Made by a program: the position numbers and the translations under genes. A stretch of 64,000 bases of DNA from JAHWKV01 sp040905365. GTDB taxonomy: Bacteria; Actinomycetota; CADDZG01; JAHWKV01. This document shows, piece after piece, positions 23,956 through 31,747 of this stretch (position 1 is the first letter of the stretch; every line of letters begins with the position of its first letter). Below the pieces are notes generated by a model. The model was not told the origin of the DNA, did no database searches, and saw only the letters and a program-made list of their open reading frames with translations. Location: contig JBBDRQ010000083.1 in assembly GCA_040905365.1 (NCBI GenBank), positions 4,175 through 68,174 of the forward strand, written 5' to 3'.

Positions 23956-26216
23956 CCCCGCGTCTAAGGCACCGGTTCGCGGCCTTGGCGCTGGTGGCGT
24001 TGGGGCTCGGGGCTGCGGTTCCGGCGGGCGCCGCCACTCCCGCCGAGTCGCAGGGGCCGCAAGGGCGCTTGCTGGTCGTATCGTTGCCGGGTTTGACCTG
24101 GTCGGACGTGGCCTCGCAGGAGTTGCCGGCCATGGAAGGCTTCTTCGAGGACGCCGCTCTGGCGAACCTGGCGCCGCGCAGCGTCTCGGCGAAGGCCAGG
24201 CCGGGCAATGCCTACTTGACCATATCGGCCGGGTCCCGTGCGGCAGGCCTTCCCTCGGTGGATGGACAGGTCTTGGGTCTAACCGAGAAGAGGTTGGGAG
24301 CCGAAGCTCAGGAGATTTTCCGCCGTCGCACGGGCGTGATCGTCGACGGCGAGTTCGTCGTTCTGCACTGGCCGCGCATCGTCAGAACCAACCAGCAGCA
24401 CCCGTACGACGCGGTTTTGGGCCTGCTCCAGGAAACGCTCGAGGAAAATGGGATCGGGTCGGCAGTTATCGGCAACGCCGACGGTACCGACACCACCTCC
24501 GCCTCCTATGAGCGGCAGGTTGGGCTGGCCCTGGCGGACCGCGACGGGGTAGTGGCCCGAGGAGAGCTTGGTCCTGGCTTACGGCAAGAGGATCCTCCTG
24601 CGCCCTACGGGGTCCGGCTGGATACATCCGCCGCGATGGAGGAATTCGACCGACACTGGGGCAACTCCGCCTCGGAAAGAGAGTCTGGCGCCAAGGTGGT
24701 GATGGTGGAAGGTTCCGACCTGGCGCGGGTGCTCGACTATCGGTCGAAGGTAAGCTCGGATCGGTTCTATGAGCTGTGGGATTCCGCGCTGGCCGACTCC
24801 GACGAACTGTTCGGTCGACTGATGGAGCGAGTGGATCCCGAAATGGACAGCGTGCTGGTGGTGGCTCCATACAACCTGCGCGGGAGCCGAAACCTGACCG
24901 TGGCCGCCCTTCGCACGCCCGGAGGTGTTTCAGGTTATCTGAAGTCTGCTTCGACCCAGCGGGCGGGCTTTCTGACTCTGGTCGATATCGCTCCGACGGT
25001 GCTAGACGTTTTTGGTGTCCCGCGGCCGATTGAGATGGAGGGTCGTCGAGCTGAGGTCTCGCCGGTTTCTTTGCCATTCGTCGATCGGGTGGATCACCTG
25101 GTCTCATCGAACCGGGCCTCCCGCTTCCGGGAGCGTTTGCTGGTTCCAACGAGTTTGGCAATCGTGCTCACCATGGCGTTGGCGGCGGTGGGAACCGTGG
25201 TGGTGCTGATGGGACGTCTGGGTGCCCGGTGGCGCCGCGGCGTGGCCTTCGCCGTCCTTGGGACGTTGACCGTGTTTCCTGCCTCATACCTGGCAAGGTT
25301 GTTCAGTCTCGAGGATCTGGGGCTGGGCTTTTATTGGGCCTTTGTCTTGGCGGCAGCCGCGGGCACTTCAGTGGTGGCGTCGGTGCTAGGTGCCCGCTCC
25401 AAGCATGCCTACTCGGGTCTGGTGCTCGTGCTGTCGATGGTTGCCGGCGTATTGGTGTTCGATGTGATGACCGGATCCCGGCTCAGCCTGGGCGCAGCCT
25501 TCGGATACTCGCCGACCGGAAACTCCCGTCTGTACGGGATCAGCAATTACTCTTACGGTCAGCTGGCGACGGCGACCTGTTTGCTGGCCGCGGTCCTTGC
25601 GGCGCGGTTTCGGGGTACGACAGGACGCGCGGCCTCGGTAGGGCTGCTCGTCGCAGCCCTGATCGTCATGGGGGTTCCGATATGGGGCTCCGACGTAGGC
25701 GGGATTTTGGCGTTTACACCCACCATTTTGGTATTTGTGACGCTATTGCAGGGCCGCAAGATTCGCTGGCGGACGGTGGTCGGTGGGGCGGCCGCCACCA
25801 CTTTGGCGGTTGCTGCGTTCGGTTTGCTGGACCTGGCCAGACCGGCGGAGAGGCGGACGCATTTGGGCCGGCTTATAGAGCGCGTGATGAACGAAGGTTT
25901 TGGGCCTCTGTACTCGATAGTGGAGCGCAAGCTGGTCGCCAATCTCCAGGTATCGGTCTCTTCTTTTTGGGTGGCGACCATCCCGCTGGCGGTTGCGTTC
26001 TGGTTGTTTTTGGTCAAAGTCCAACCGCGCTCTCTGGCCCGGGTTCGCTCCAGACTGCCCACGCTCGACGTTGGTCTGGCCTCGGCCACGGTGGCTGCGG
26101 TGCTGGGCAGCCTGGTAAACGATTCCGGAGCGATAATCGCCGGCGTAGCAGCCTCCATGCTCACGCTCAGCTTGGCTTATCTGGTGCTGGTCCACTCAGC
26201 CGAGGAACGGGAGTGA
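23952..26216 (+). CDS. Alkaline-phosphatase-like protein with polytopic membrane domain (paralogue B)
   Basis: A 754-residue homologue of the protein at 20879-23110. It has a cleavable signal peptide (ending near AGAA, residue 28) instead of a lipobox, an extracytoplasmic phosphatase-like domain (LLVVSLPGLTWSDV, AYLTISAGSRA, IGNADGTD, VDIAPTVLDVFGV) and about eight C-terminal helices. The shared motifs FGYS and GSDVGG lie in the membrane half. As in paralogue A, the usual metal-ligand Asp in the first motif is replaced (SLPG). TTG 23952 is supported by AAGGAG at 23941-23946 and the 4-base overlap. The gene ends the murJ operon; pyrG has its own promoter. Confidence 0.65.
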   Translation: MTPRLRHRFAALALVALGLGAAVPAGAATPAESQGPQGRLLVVSLPGLTWSDVASQELPAMEGFFEDAALANLAPRSVSAKARPGNAYLTISAGSRAAGLPSVDGQVLGLTEKRLGAEAQEIFRRRTGVIVDGEFVVLHWPRIVRTNQQHPYDAVLGLLQETLEENGIGSAVIGNADGTDTTSASYERQVGLALADRDGVVARGELGPGLRQEDPPAPYGVRLDTSAAMEEFDRHWGNSASERESGAKVVMVEGSDLARVLDYRSKVSSDRFYELWDSALADSDELFGRLMERVDPEMDSVLVVAPYNLRGSRNLTVAALRTPGGVSGYLKSASTQRAGFLTLVDIAPTVLDVFGVPRPIEMEGRRAEVSPVSLPFVDRVDHLVSSNRASRFRERLLVPTSLAIVLTMALAAVGTVVVLMGRLGARWRRGVAFAVLGTLTVFPASYLARLFSLEDLGLGFYWAFVLAAAAGTSVVASVLGARSKHAYSGLVLVLSMVAGVLVFDVMTGSRLSLGAAFGYSPTGNSRLYGISNYSYGQLATATCLLAAVLAARFRGTTGRAASVGLLVAALIVMGVPIWGSDVGGILAFTPTILVFVTLLQGRKIRWRTVVGGAAATTLAVAAFGLLDLARPAERRTHLGRLIERVMNEGFGPLYSIVERKLVANLQVSVSSFWVATIPLAVAFWLFLVKVQPRSLARVRSRLPTLDVGLASATVAAVLGSLVNDSGAIIAGVAASMLTLSLAYLVLVHSAEERE

Positions 26217-26270
26217 GCTAACGCTCGGCGGAGACCGGGACCAAAAACCGGGTCAGCCGCCCGAAAAGGC

Positions 26271-26300
26271 TTCCGATGCGGTTTGGAGGTCTGGTAACCT
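26271..26300 (+). promoter_or_regulatory. Putative leaderless pyrG promoter
   Basis: TAACCT at 26295-26300 lies eight bases before GTG 26309, with a weak -35 candidate TTCCGA at 26271-26276 (18-base spacer). No ribosome binding site precedes the GTG, so the transcript probably starts at or next to the start codon. Confidence 0.5.
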
Positions 26301-26308
26301 GGGTTTCA

Positions 26309-28039
26309 GTGGCTAAGCATATTTTTGTAACCGGCGGAGTTGCCTCGAGTTTGGGCAAGGGTCTTACCGCCGCCTCCCTGGGCCGACTCCTCAAGTGCCG
26401 TGGGTTTCGTGTCACCATGCAGAAGCTGGATCCTTACATCAATGTGGATCCGGGAACGATGAGCCCCTTCCAGCACGGCGAGGTCTTCGTGACCGACGAC
26501 GGAGCCGAGACCGATCTGGATCTGGGCCACTACGAACGGTTCATCGACGAGAACCTGCGGCGAAGCTCCAACGTCACCACCGGGGCCATATACCAATCGG
26601 TTATCGCCAAGGAGCGCCGCGGGGACTACTTGGGTGACACCGTGCAGGTGATCCCCCACATCACCAATGAGATCAAGGATCGGATCCTTCGGGTCGGTCA
26701 ATCCAACGAGGCCGAGATTGTGATTACCGAGGTCGGGGGCACCGTGGGCGACATCGAGAGTCTGCCCTTCCTGGAGGCCATCCGGCAACTCCGGCTCGAG
26801 GTGGGCAGAGAGAACGTTTGCTACGTACATGTGACCCTGGCCCCTTACATCGGCCCGTCCGGTGAGCTAAAGACCAAGCCCACTCAGCACTCGGTCCGTG
26901 AGTTGCGCAGTATTGGAATCCAGCCCGATGCCTTGGTAATCCGCTCCGACCGAGAAGTAGGTGCGCAGCTGAAGCAGAAGATATCGCTGCTGTGCGATGT
27001 GGAAGTGAACGGAATTGCCTGCGCCATGGATACGCCCAACATCTACCGCATTCCCCTGGTTCTGCGTGAGGAGGGGTTGGATGACTTCGTCCTGGACCAT
27101 CTGCAGGTCGAGGCTCCGGCACCGGATCTATCCGAGTGGCAGGCGTTGGTGGATCGCGTTGAGCACCCCAAGGGCAAGGTCCGGATCGGAATTTTCGGCA
27201 AGTACGTGGACCTTCCCGACGCCTATCTGTCGGTCATCGAGTCGGTGAAGGCCGGCGGCTACGAGGTGGGGGCGGACGTCGAGATAGTTTGGGTCGCCTC
27301 CGACGAAAAGCCGGCCGGATCCGACGATGCGGATCCCGTTCCCATGCTGTCGCACCTTACCTCGGGCGGGCTGGATACGATCCTGGGCCTCGACGCGGTT
27401 TTGGTTCCCGGAGGATTTGGCATCCGCGGCATTGAAGGCAAGATCGATGCGGTACGGGTGGCCCGGGAGGAGTCCATTCCCTTCCTAGGTCTGTGCCTGG
27501 GATTGCAGTGTGCGGTAATCGAGTTTGCGCGCAATGTCGCCGGGTTGCCCAACGCCAACTCGCACGAGTTCGACGAGATGACGCCGCACCCGGTGATCGA
27601 TCTGATGCCCGACCAAGAGGATGTCAGCGAAAAGGGCGGATCGATGCGGCTGGGACTCTATCCGGCGCGACTGTGGCCCGGAAGTAGAGCGCACGAGGTT
27701 TACGGGCAAGAGGTCATCTACGAAAGGCACCGGCATCGCTACGAGGTAAACACCTCTTACCACTCACTGCTGCGGGACCACGGTCTCGTCTTTAGCGGAA
27801 CGTCTCCGGACGGCCGCTTGGTGGAGATCGTCGAGCTGACCGATCACCCGTTTTTCATGGCCAGCCAGTTCCACCCGGAGTTTCGCTCCCGCCCCAACCG
27901 CGCCCACCCCATGTTCCGTGAGTTCGTGGCGGCGGCCGTGCGCCGTGCCGTCGATCGGGGAACCTTCAACCTTCCCTCCGGGGCGCCTGCCGAGGCGGCC
28001 GGGGCGGCAAGATCTTCCGAGGACGCCCGTCTCAGCTAG
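26309..28039 (+). CDS. pyrG: CTP synthase
   Basis: A 576-residue CTP synthase that aminates UTP to CTP using ATP and glutamine. The N-terminal synthetase domain begins AKHIFVTGGVASSLGKGLTAASLG and includes KLDPYINVDPGTMSPFQHGEVFVTDDGAETDLDLGHYERF. The C-terminal glutamine amidotransferase domain has PGGFGIRG, the nucleophile Cys in FLGLCLGLQCAV and the His-Glu pair in QFHPEFRSRP. GTG 26309 gives the family's normal N-terminus. The short C-terminal tail rich in Ala is not conserved. It is followed by the NUDIX gene, as in other actinobacteria. Confidence 0.96.
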   Translation: MAKHIFVTGGVASSLGKGLTAASLGRLLKCRGFRVTMQKLDPYINVDPGTMSPFQHGEVFVTDDGAETDLDLGHYERFIDENLRRSSNVTTGAIYQSVIAKERRGDYLGDTVQVIPHITNEIKDRILRVGQSNEAEIVITEVGGTVGDIESLPFLEAIRQLRLEVGRENVCYVHVTLAPYIGPSGELKTKPTQHSVRELRSIGIQPDALVIRSDREVGAQLKQKISLLCDVEVNGIACAMDTPNIYRIPLVLREEGLDDFVLDHLQVEAPAPDLSEWQALVDRVEHPKGKVRIGIFGKYVDLPDAYLSVIESVKAGGYEVGADVEIVWVASDEKPAGSDDADPVPMLSHLTSGGLDTILGLDAVLVPGGFGIRGIEGKIDAVRVAREESIPFLGLCLGLQCAVIEFARNVAGLPNANSHEFDEMTPHPVIDLMPDQEDVSEKGGSMRLGLYPARLWPGSRAHEVYGQEVIYERHRHRYEVNTSYHSLLRDHGLVFSGTSPDGRLVEIVELTDHPFFMASQFHPEFRSRPNRAHPMFREFVAAAVRRAVDRGTFNLPSGAPAEAAGAARSSEDARLS

Positions 28040-28102
28040 TGCCCCGGGTCACTCGGTAACCGGCCGGCGGCGCACCCGCCCGCGGTGGTTTAGGATCGAG
28101 GA

Positions 28103-28663
28103 ATGATAGGGGATAGGAAGGTTCTAGAGTCCGAACAGGTTCTGGACGCGGGGTTTTTCACCGTCGTGCGCGATGCCGTGGAGCTTCCCGGCGGCATGAT
28201 CAAGGACTACTACACGGCCAAGCACCCCGGCGCGGTGGCCGTAGTTCCGGTGGATGAGGACGGCCGGGTGCTGATGGTGCGCCAGTACCGGCAGGCGGCC
28301 GGTGACACGTTGTTGGAGATTCCGGCCGGCAAGCTCGATCCGGGAGAGGACCCGTGGGTGTGCGGGCGCCGGGAGCTCGAAGAGGAGACCGGGTACCGCT
28401 GCGAACACTTGGAGCTTTTGACGAAATTCTATGCCAGCCCCGGAATGACCGACGAGGAGATACATGTGTTCGTGGGCACGGGCCTGGAGCCGGTAGCGGA
28501 AATGCCCTCTCACGACGGAGGGGAACCCATCAGCTCCGAGTGGCTGTTGAGCGACGAGGTCATACCCGCCATCGAGGACGGTCGGATCGTGGACGGCAAG
28601 AGCATAGTGGGAATTACCTTGTACAAAGTTAAGGAGCACGAGCGGATTCACGATTTGGACTGA
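28103..28663 (+). CDS. NUDIX hydrolase (ADP-ribose pyrophosphatase type)
   Basis: A 186-residue NUDIX protein. The Nudix box GKLDPGEDPWVCGRRELEEE then TGY fits GX5EX7REUXEEXGU, and the context VRQYRQAAGDTLLEIPAGKLD is that of ADP-ribose pyrophosphatases (NudF/MutT-like), which cleave ADP-ribose to AMP and ribose 5-phosphate. The position after pyrG is conserved in actinobacteria. TAGGAT at 28091-28096, six bases before ATG 28103, suggests another leaderless promoter. In many relatives xerD follows; here alanine dehydrogenase does. Confidence 0.9.
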   Translation: MIGDRKVLESEQVLDAGFFTVVRDAVELPGGMIKDYYTAKHPGAVAVVPVDEDGRVLMVRQYRQAAGDTLLEIPAGKLDPGEDPWVCGRRELEEETGYRCEHLELLTKFYASPGMTDEEIHVFVGTGLEPVAEMPSHDGGEPISSEWLLSDEVIPAIEDGRIVDGKSIVGITLYKVKEHERIHDLD

Positions 28664-28687
28664 CGGCAGGTTAGGAGTGGTGGCGGT

Positions 28688-29800
28688 TTGATAGTAGGAG
28701 TTCCCGCAGAGCTAAAGGATCACGAATACCGGGTGGCGTTGACGCCTGCGGGAGCCAGGGAGCTGACCTCCGCCGGCCACCGGGTGCTGATGGAGCAGGA
28801 CGCCGGCGCCGGATCGCACATCGATGACGGGGAGTACCTGGGGGCGGGAGCCGAGCTGACCGACGTCGAAACCGTTTGGTCGGAGTCGGAGATGGTACTT
28901 AAGGTCAAGGAGCCGGTGCCGTCGGAATTCGGCAGGCTGCGCGAGGACCAGATCCTTTTCACTTTTTTGCATCTGGCTGCGAGCCGGCCGGTGACGCAGG
29001 CGCTAATCGATTCCAAGGTGGCGGCCGTTGCCTACGAGACGGTACAGAACCAAGCCGGCCATCTGCCGCTGCTGGCCCCTATGAGCGAGGTGGCCGGGCG
29101 CATGGCTCCGCAGGTGGGCGCGAATTTGCTGGAGAAAGAACACGCAGGGCGGGGCATTCTTCTGGGGGGCGTCTCGGGAGTACACCCGGCGAAGGTGGTC
29201 GTGCTGGGCGCGGGCATGGCCGGCGCCAACGCGGCCTGGCTGGCGCAGGGCCTGGAAGCCGAAGTGCTGGTCCTGGACCGCAGCATCGATCGCCTTCGCT
29301 ACATAGACTCGATTCACAAGGGGCGCATCGTAACCATCATGTCCAACCAGACCACCATTGAGGACGCGGTGGTCGAGGCGGATTTGGTCGTGGGGGCCGT
29401 CCTGGTGCCCGGAGCCCGCGCACCTCACTTGGTCGGCAAGGAGCTCGTTGCCCGGATGAAGCCGGGATCGGTTGTGGTCGATATCTCGGTGGATCAGGGC
29501 GGCTGTTTTGAGACCTCCAGGATGACCTCGCACTCCAACCCGACCTTCGTGCACGAAGGGGTGGTCCACTACTGTGTGGGCAACATGCCCGGGGCGGTCC
29601 CGCACACGTCCACCTACGCCTTGACCAACGCAACCCTGCCTTACGTACTGGAGCTGGCCAACCAGGGTCTGCACCAAGCCTGCGAATCCGACCGGGCTTT
29701 GTGCAAGGGCGTCAACGTGCTTCAGGGTCACCTCGTCAACCAGGCGGTGGCGGAGGCTCATGGGATGAGCTACAAACCGATTGATGCCTTACTGGGCTAG
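28688..29800 (+). CDS. ald: Alanine dehydrogenase
   Basis: A 370-residue NAD-dependent alanine dehydrogenase (L-alanine to pyruvate, ammonia and NADH). The start IVGVPAELKDHEYRVALTP, the KVKEPVPSE segment, the dinucleotide motif VVLGAGMAGANAA and the C-terminal Ala dehydrogenase block DISVDQGGCFETSRMTSHSNP...HYCVGNMPGAVP are all present. TTG 28688 is preceded by GTTAGGAG 11 or so bases upstream. The enzyme links amino-acid catabolism to central carbon metabolism; no local operon partner is evident. Confidence 0.95.
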   Translation: MIVGVPAELKDHEYRVALTPAGARELTSAGHRVLMEQDAGAGSHIDDGEYLGAGAELTDVETVWSESEMVLKVKEPVPSEFGRLREDQILFTFLHLAASRPVTQALIDSKVAAVAYETVQNQAGHLPLLAPMSEVAGRMAPQVGANLLEKEHAGRGILLGGVSGVHPAKVVVLGAGMAGANAAWLAQGLEAEVLVLDRSIDRLRYIDSIHKGRIVTIMSNQTTIEDAVVEADLVVGAVLVPGARAPHLVGKELVARMKPGSVVVDISVDQGGCFETSRMTSHSNPTFVHEGVVHYCVGNMPGAVPHTSTYALTNATLPYVLELANQGLHQACESDRALCKGVNVLQGHLVNQAVAEAHGMSYKPIDALLG

Positions 29801-29876
29801 CACCCCTGGTCACTAACTCTTGCGAGGTTTGGGGCGCGTTGGCGGGAGTGGGCGGCGGCCCCGGTCGGGGGAATCC

Positions 29877-29905
29877 TTGAACGGATGTGCGCCTGTTGGT
29901 AAGGT
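29877..29905 (+). promoter_or_regulatory. Near-consensus promoter of the RlpA-like gene
   Basis: TTGAAC (29877-29882) and TAAGGT (29900-29905) are separated by 17 bases, and GTG 29913 follows after seven bases. The transcript should start at or next to the GTG. The -10 region includes the 12-mer GCCTGTTGGTAA (29891-29902), also present before the M23 peptidase gene. Confidence 0.65.
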
Positions 29906-29912
29906 CTCTCCA

Positions 29913-31040
29913 GTGAACTGCCGGCCTGAGCGCCCGCTCTCGCGTCAACTCTGCCGTGCGGTGGCCTCGATGGCTGTTCTGGCTTACTTGGTGGCACCCG
30001 CACCCGCCGCTTCGGGCCAGTCCGGCGATCTGGAGTCCATCCGCAACCGGCTTCAGAACGCCCAAAACCAGACCTCGAAGGTTTTGGGCGAGCTCAAGAG
30101 CATCGATTCAAGAATCTACTCGGTCGGCAACACCATAGCGCAGGACGAAGCCGAGGTAGCCACGCTGCGGGAGCGTATCAACCTTGCCGAAGGGCACGTC
30201 GCGGAGCTGGAGTCGCAGATGACTCAGGTCCGTAAGGCCTCCAACGACCGGGCCCGCCGTATGTACATGAACGGGCCGGCCAACATCCTGTCGGTGCTGT
30301 TCAACGCAACCAGCTTCGGAGATCTGCCGCGCGTGCGGGTGTTCTTTGAGAGCCTGGCGGAGGAGGACGGCGCGACGATCATCGAGGCCAACCGGCTCAA
30401 GGAGGATCTGGAGATCGAGAAGGCCGAGCTGGCCGGGGCGGTGCAGGAGTTGCGGGGCCGAGTGGAAAGGCTCGATGCCGAACGGGCAGATCTGCAAGAC
30501 ACCCGGCAACAAAGGGCCTCATCGCTCGCCCAGCTCAAGGAAGCGATTGAACAGGCGCAGGAGGCCGAGCAGGCGGTGCTGGCCGCCCGGGCGGCAGCGG
30601 TGAAGGAGCCCGAACCCTCCGGGAGCTGCACCCCGGGTATTGCGGCCAGAGACCAGAAGTTGGCTGCGCTGTTGAATTGGTATTCACCGGCCACCGGCGG
30701 ATCCGGATTGATGCCCGACAAGCTCAGCCCCAGCGGGGTGGTGACCTCGGGAGAGGCTTCCTGGTACGGACCCGGGTTCGACGGCTGCCGCAGTGCCAGC
30801 GGGGCCACGTTTTACGAGGCTCAGATGACGGCGGCTAGCTTAAGCCTACCCATGGGCACCCTTTTGAAGGTTACCCACGGCGGCAAGGCCGTCGTGGTCG
30901 TCATTACCGACCGGGGACCCTACGCACACGGCCGCGTCCTGGATCTTTCCAGGGCGGCCGCAGAGGCCCTGGGCTTGAGCGTGGGCCACGTCGAAATGGA
31001 GATCCTGCTTCCGACCGAGCCGGCGCCCCCGTTTCCGTAG
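29913..31040 (+). CDS. Secreted coiled-coil protein with RlpA-like double-psi beta-barrel
   Basis: A 375-residue exported protein. A signal peptide (to about residue 35, AAS-GQ) is followed by a long coiled coil (about 36-230) interrupted by RMYMNGPANILSVLFNATSFGDLP...FFESL. This matches the coiled-coil hairpin of RipC/EnvC/CwlO-type proteins and of the M23 peptidase at 11134. Residues 275-370 form an RlpA-type double-psi barrel: GEASWYGPGFDGC, TAASLSLPMGTLLKV, VVVVITDRGPY and RVLDLSRAAAEALGL. RlpA proteins bind or cut denuded glycan strands. The combination suggests a septal glycan-acting enzyme steered by its coiled coil (inference). GTG 29913 fits the promoter. Confidence 0.75.
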   Translation: MNCRPERPLSRQLCRAVASMAVLAYLVAPAPAASGQSGDLESIRNRLQNAQNQTSKVLGELKSIDSRIYSVGNTIAQDEAEVATLRERINLAEGHVAELESQMTQVRKASNDRARRMYMNGPANILSVLFNATSFGDLPRVRVFFESLAEEDGATIIEANRLKEDLEIEKAELAGAVQELRGRVERLDAERADLQDTRQQRASSLAQLKEAIEQAQEAEQAVLAARAAAVKEPEPSGSCTPGIAARDQKLAALLNWYSPATGGSGLMPDKLSPSGVVTSGEASWYGPGFDGCRSASGATFYEAQMTAASLSLPMGTLLKVTHGGKAVVVVITDRGPYAHGRVLDLSRAAAEALGLSVGHVEMEILLPTEPAPPFP

Positions 31041-31305
31041 TTTGACGGTCCCGTAAGGGACGTTTGGGTCTGTGCTTTGGACTTGGCGATGGAGCGCTGC
31101 TGAGACGGTTTCCTGCGCAAATTAGCCAAAAGGCACTATGCTTCAACTAGGTATTTGGTTTGGTAATTCCTAAGCGGCACGTGGTGCCGGTCGCCATGAG
31201 GCGATTGCGCGTCCGGTAACCGGCGTTCGGTCCGGAGGTCTGAGACCTCTATCGGCGTCAGCGGCTGCACGGCCGGCCTCGGCCGGCTTTCATTAAGGAG
31301 GCAAC
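31041..31305 (+). promoter_or_regulatory. Structured leader region of the DksA/TraR-like gene
   Basis: This 265-base gap holds no gene. Just after the previous stop lies a small hairpin (GTCCC-GTAA-GGGAC, 31048-31061). TATGCT at 31137-31142 could be a -10 box, giving a leader of about 155 bases. That leader contains CCGGTAACCGG, the hairpin GAGGTCTGAGACCTC (near 31239-31253) and a final GC-rich hairpin right before the ribosome site. The arrangement suggests RNA-level control of the downstream gene. Confidence 0.45.
31272..31287 (+). terminator. Hairpin with TTT directly before the ribosome site (possible attenuator)
   Basis: GCCGGCC-TC-GGCCGGC followed by TTTCATT ends about nine bases before AGGAGG (31296-31301), which serves GTG 31306. 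A stable stem here could either end transcription or hide the ribosome site. Confidence 0.4.
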
Positions 31306-31656
31306 GTGGGTCTGACGAAGGACGACTTGCAGTCTGCGCAACGTAGGCTGCAAGACGAAAAGGACATAGTTAGAACGGAGTTGTCCGACTTGGGCTTCAC
31401 CGCCGACGGCAAGGTCGACGTACATTTCGATGAAGGCTTTGCCGACGCCGCTCAGTCAACGGCCGAGCGGGCCAAGGTCCTTTCCCTGGCAGAAGGTCTG
31501 CGCCAGCGTCTCGAGGACCTGGACGAAGCGCTCGAGCGGATAGACGAAGGTACCTACGGGGTGTGTGAACGCTGCGGAAAAGAGATCAACCCAGAACGCC
31601 TGGACGCCGTCCCCGCCGCAAGTCTGTGCATGCCCTGCAAACAGAAGGGCACGTAG
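31306..31656 (+). CDS. DksA/TraR-type zinc-finger protein
   Basis: A 116-residue protein of the DksA/TraR family. The N-terminal half (1-85) is a helical coiled coil. The C-terminal zinc finger is CERCGK...CMPCK, with four cysteines, preceded by the typical ERIDEGTYGVCERCG and followed by the basic end. Family members bind RNA polymerase through the secondary channel or act as general regulators; in actinobacteria (RbpA-independent) their role is poorly known. The acidic tip residues of true DksA (DxxDxA) are not evident, so it may be a TraR/YocK-like branch. GTG 31306 follows a strong AGGAGG. Confidence 0.8.
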   Translation: MGLTKDDLQSAQRRLQDEKDIVRTELSDLGFTADGKVDVHFDEGFADAAQSTAERAKVLSLAEGLRQRLEDLDEALERIDEGTYGVCERCGKEINPERLDAVPAASLCMPCKQKGT

Positions 31657-31747
31657 GGCCGAGGATTGTCCCCTTAAATCCGGCAGTGAAGCTTTCGCCT
31701 CCCCTATTATTTGCGGTCCTTCCAGAGATTTGTCGACGAGGGGGCAA

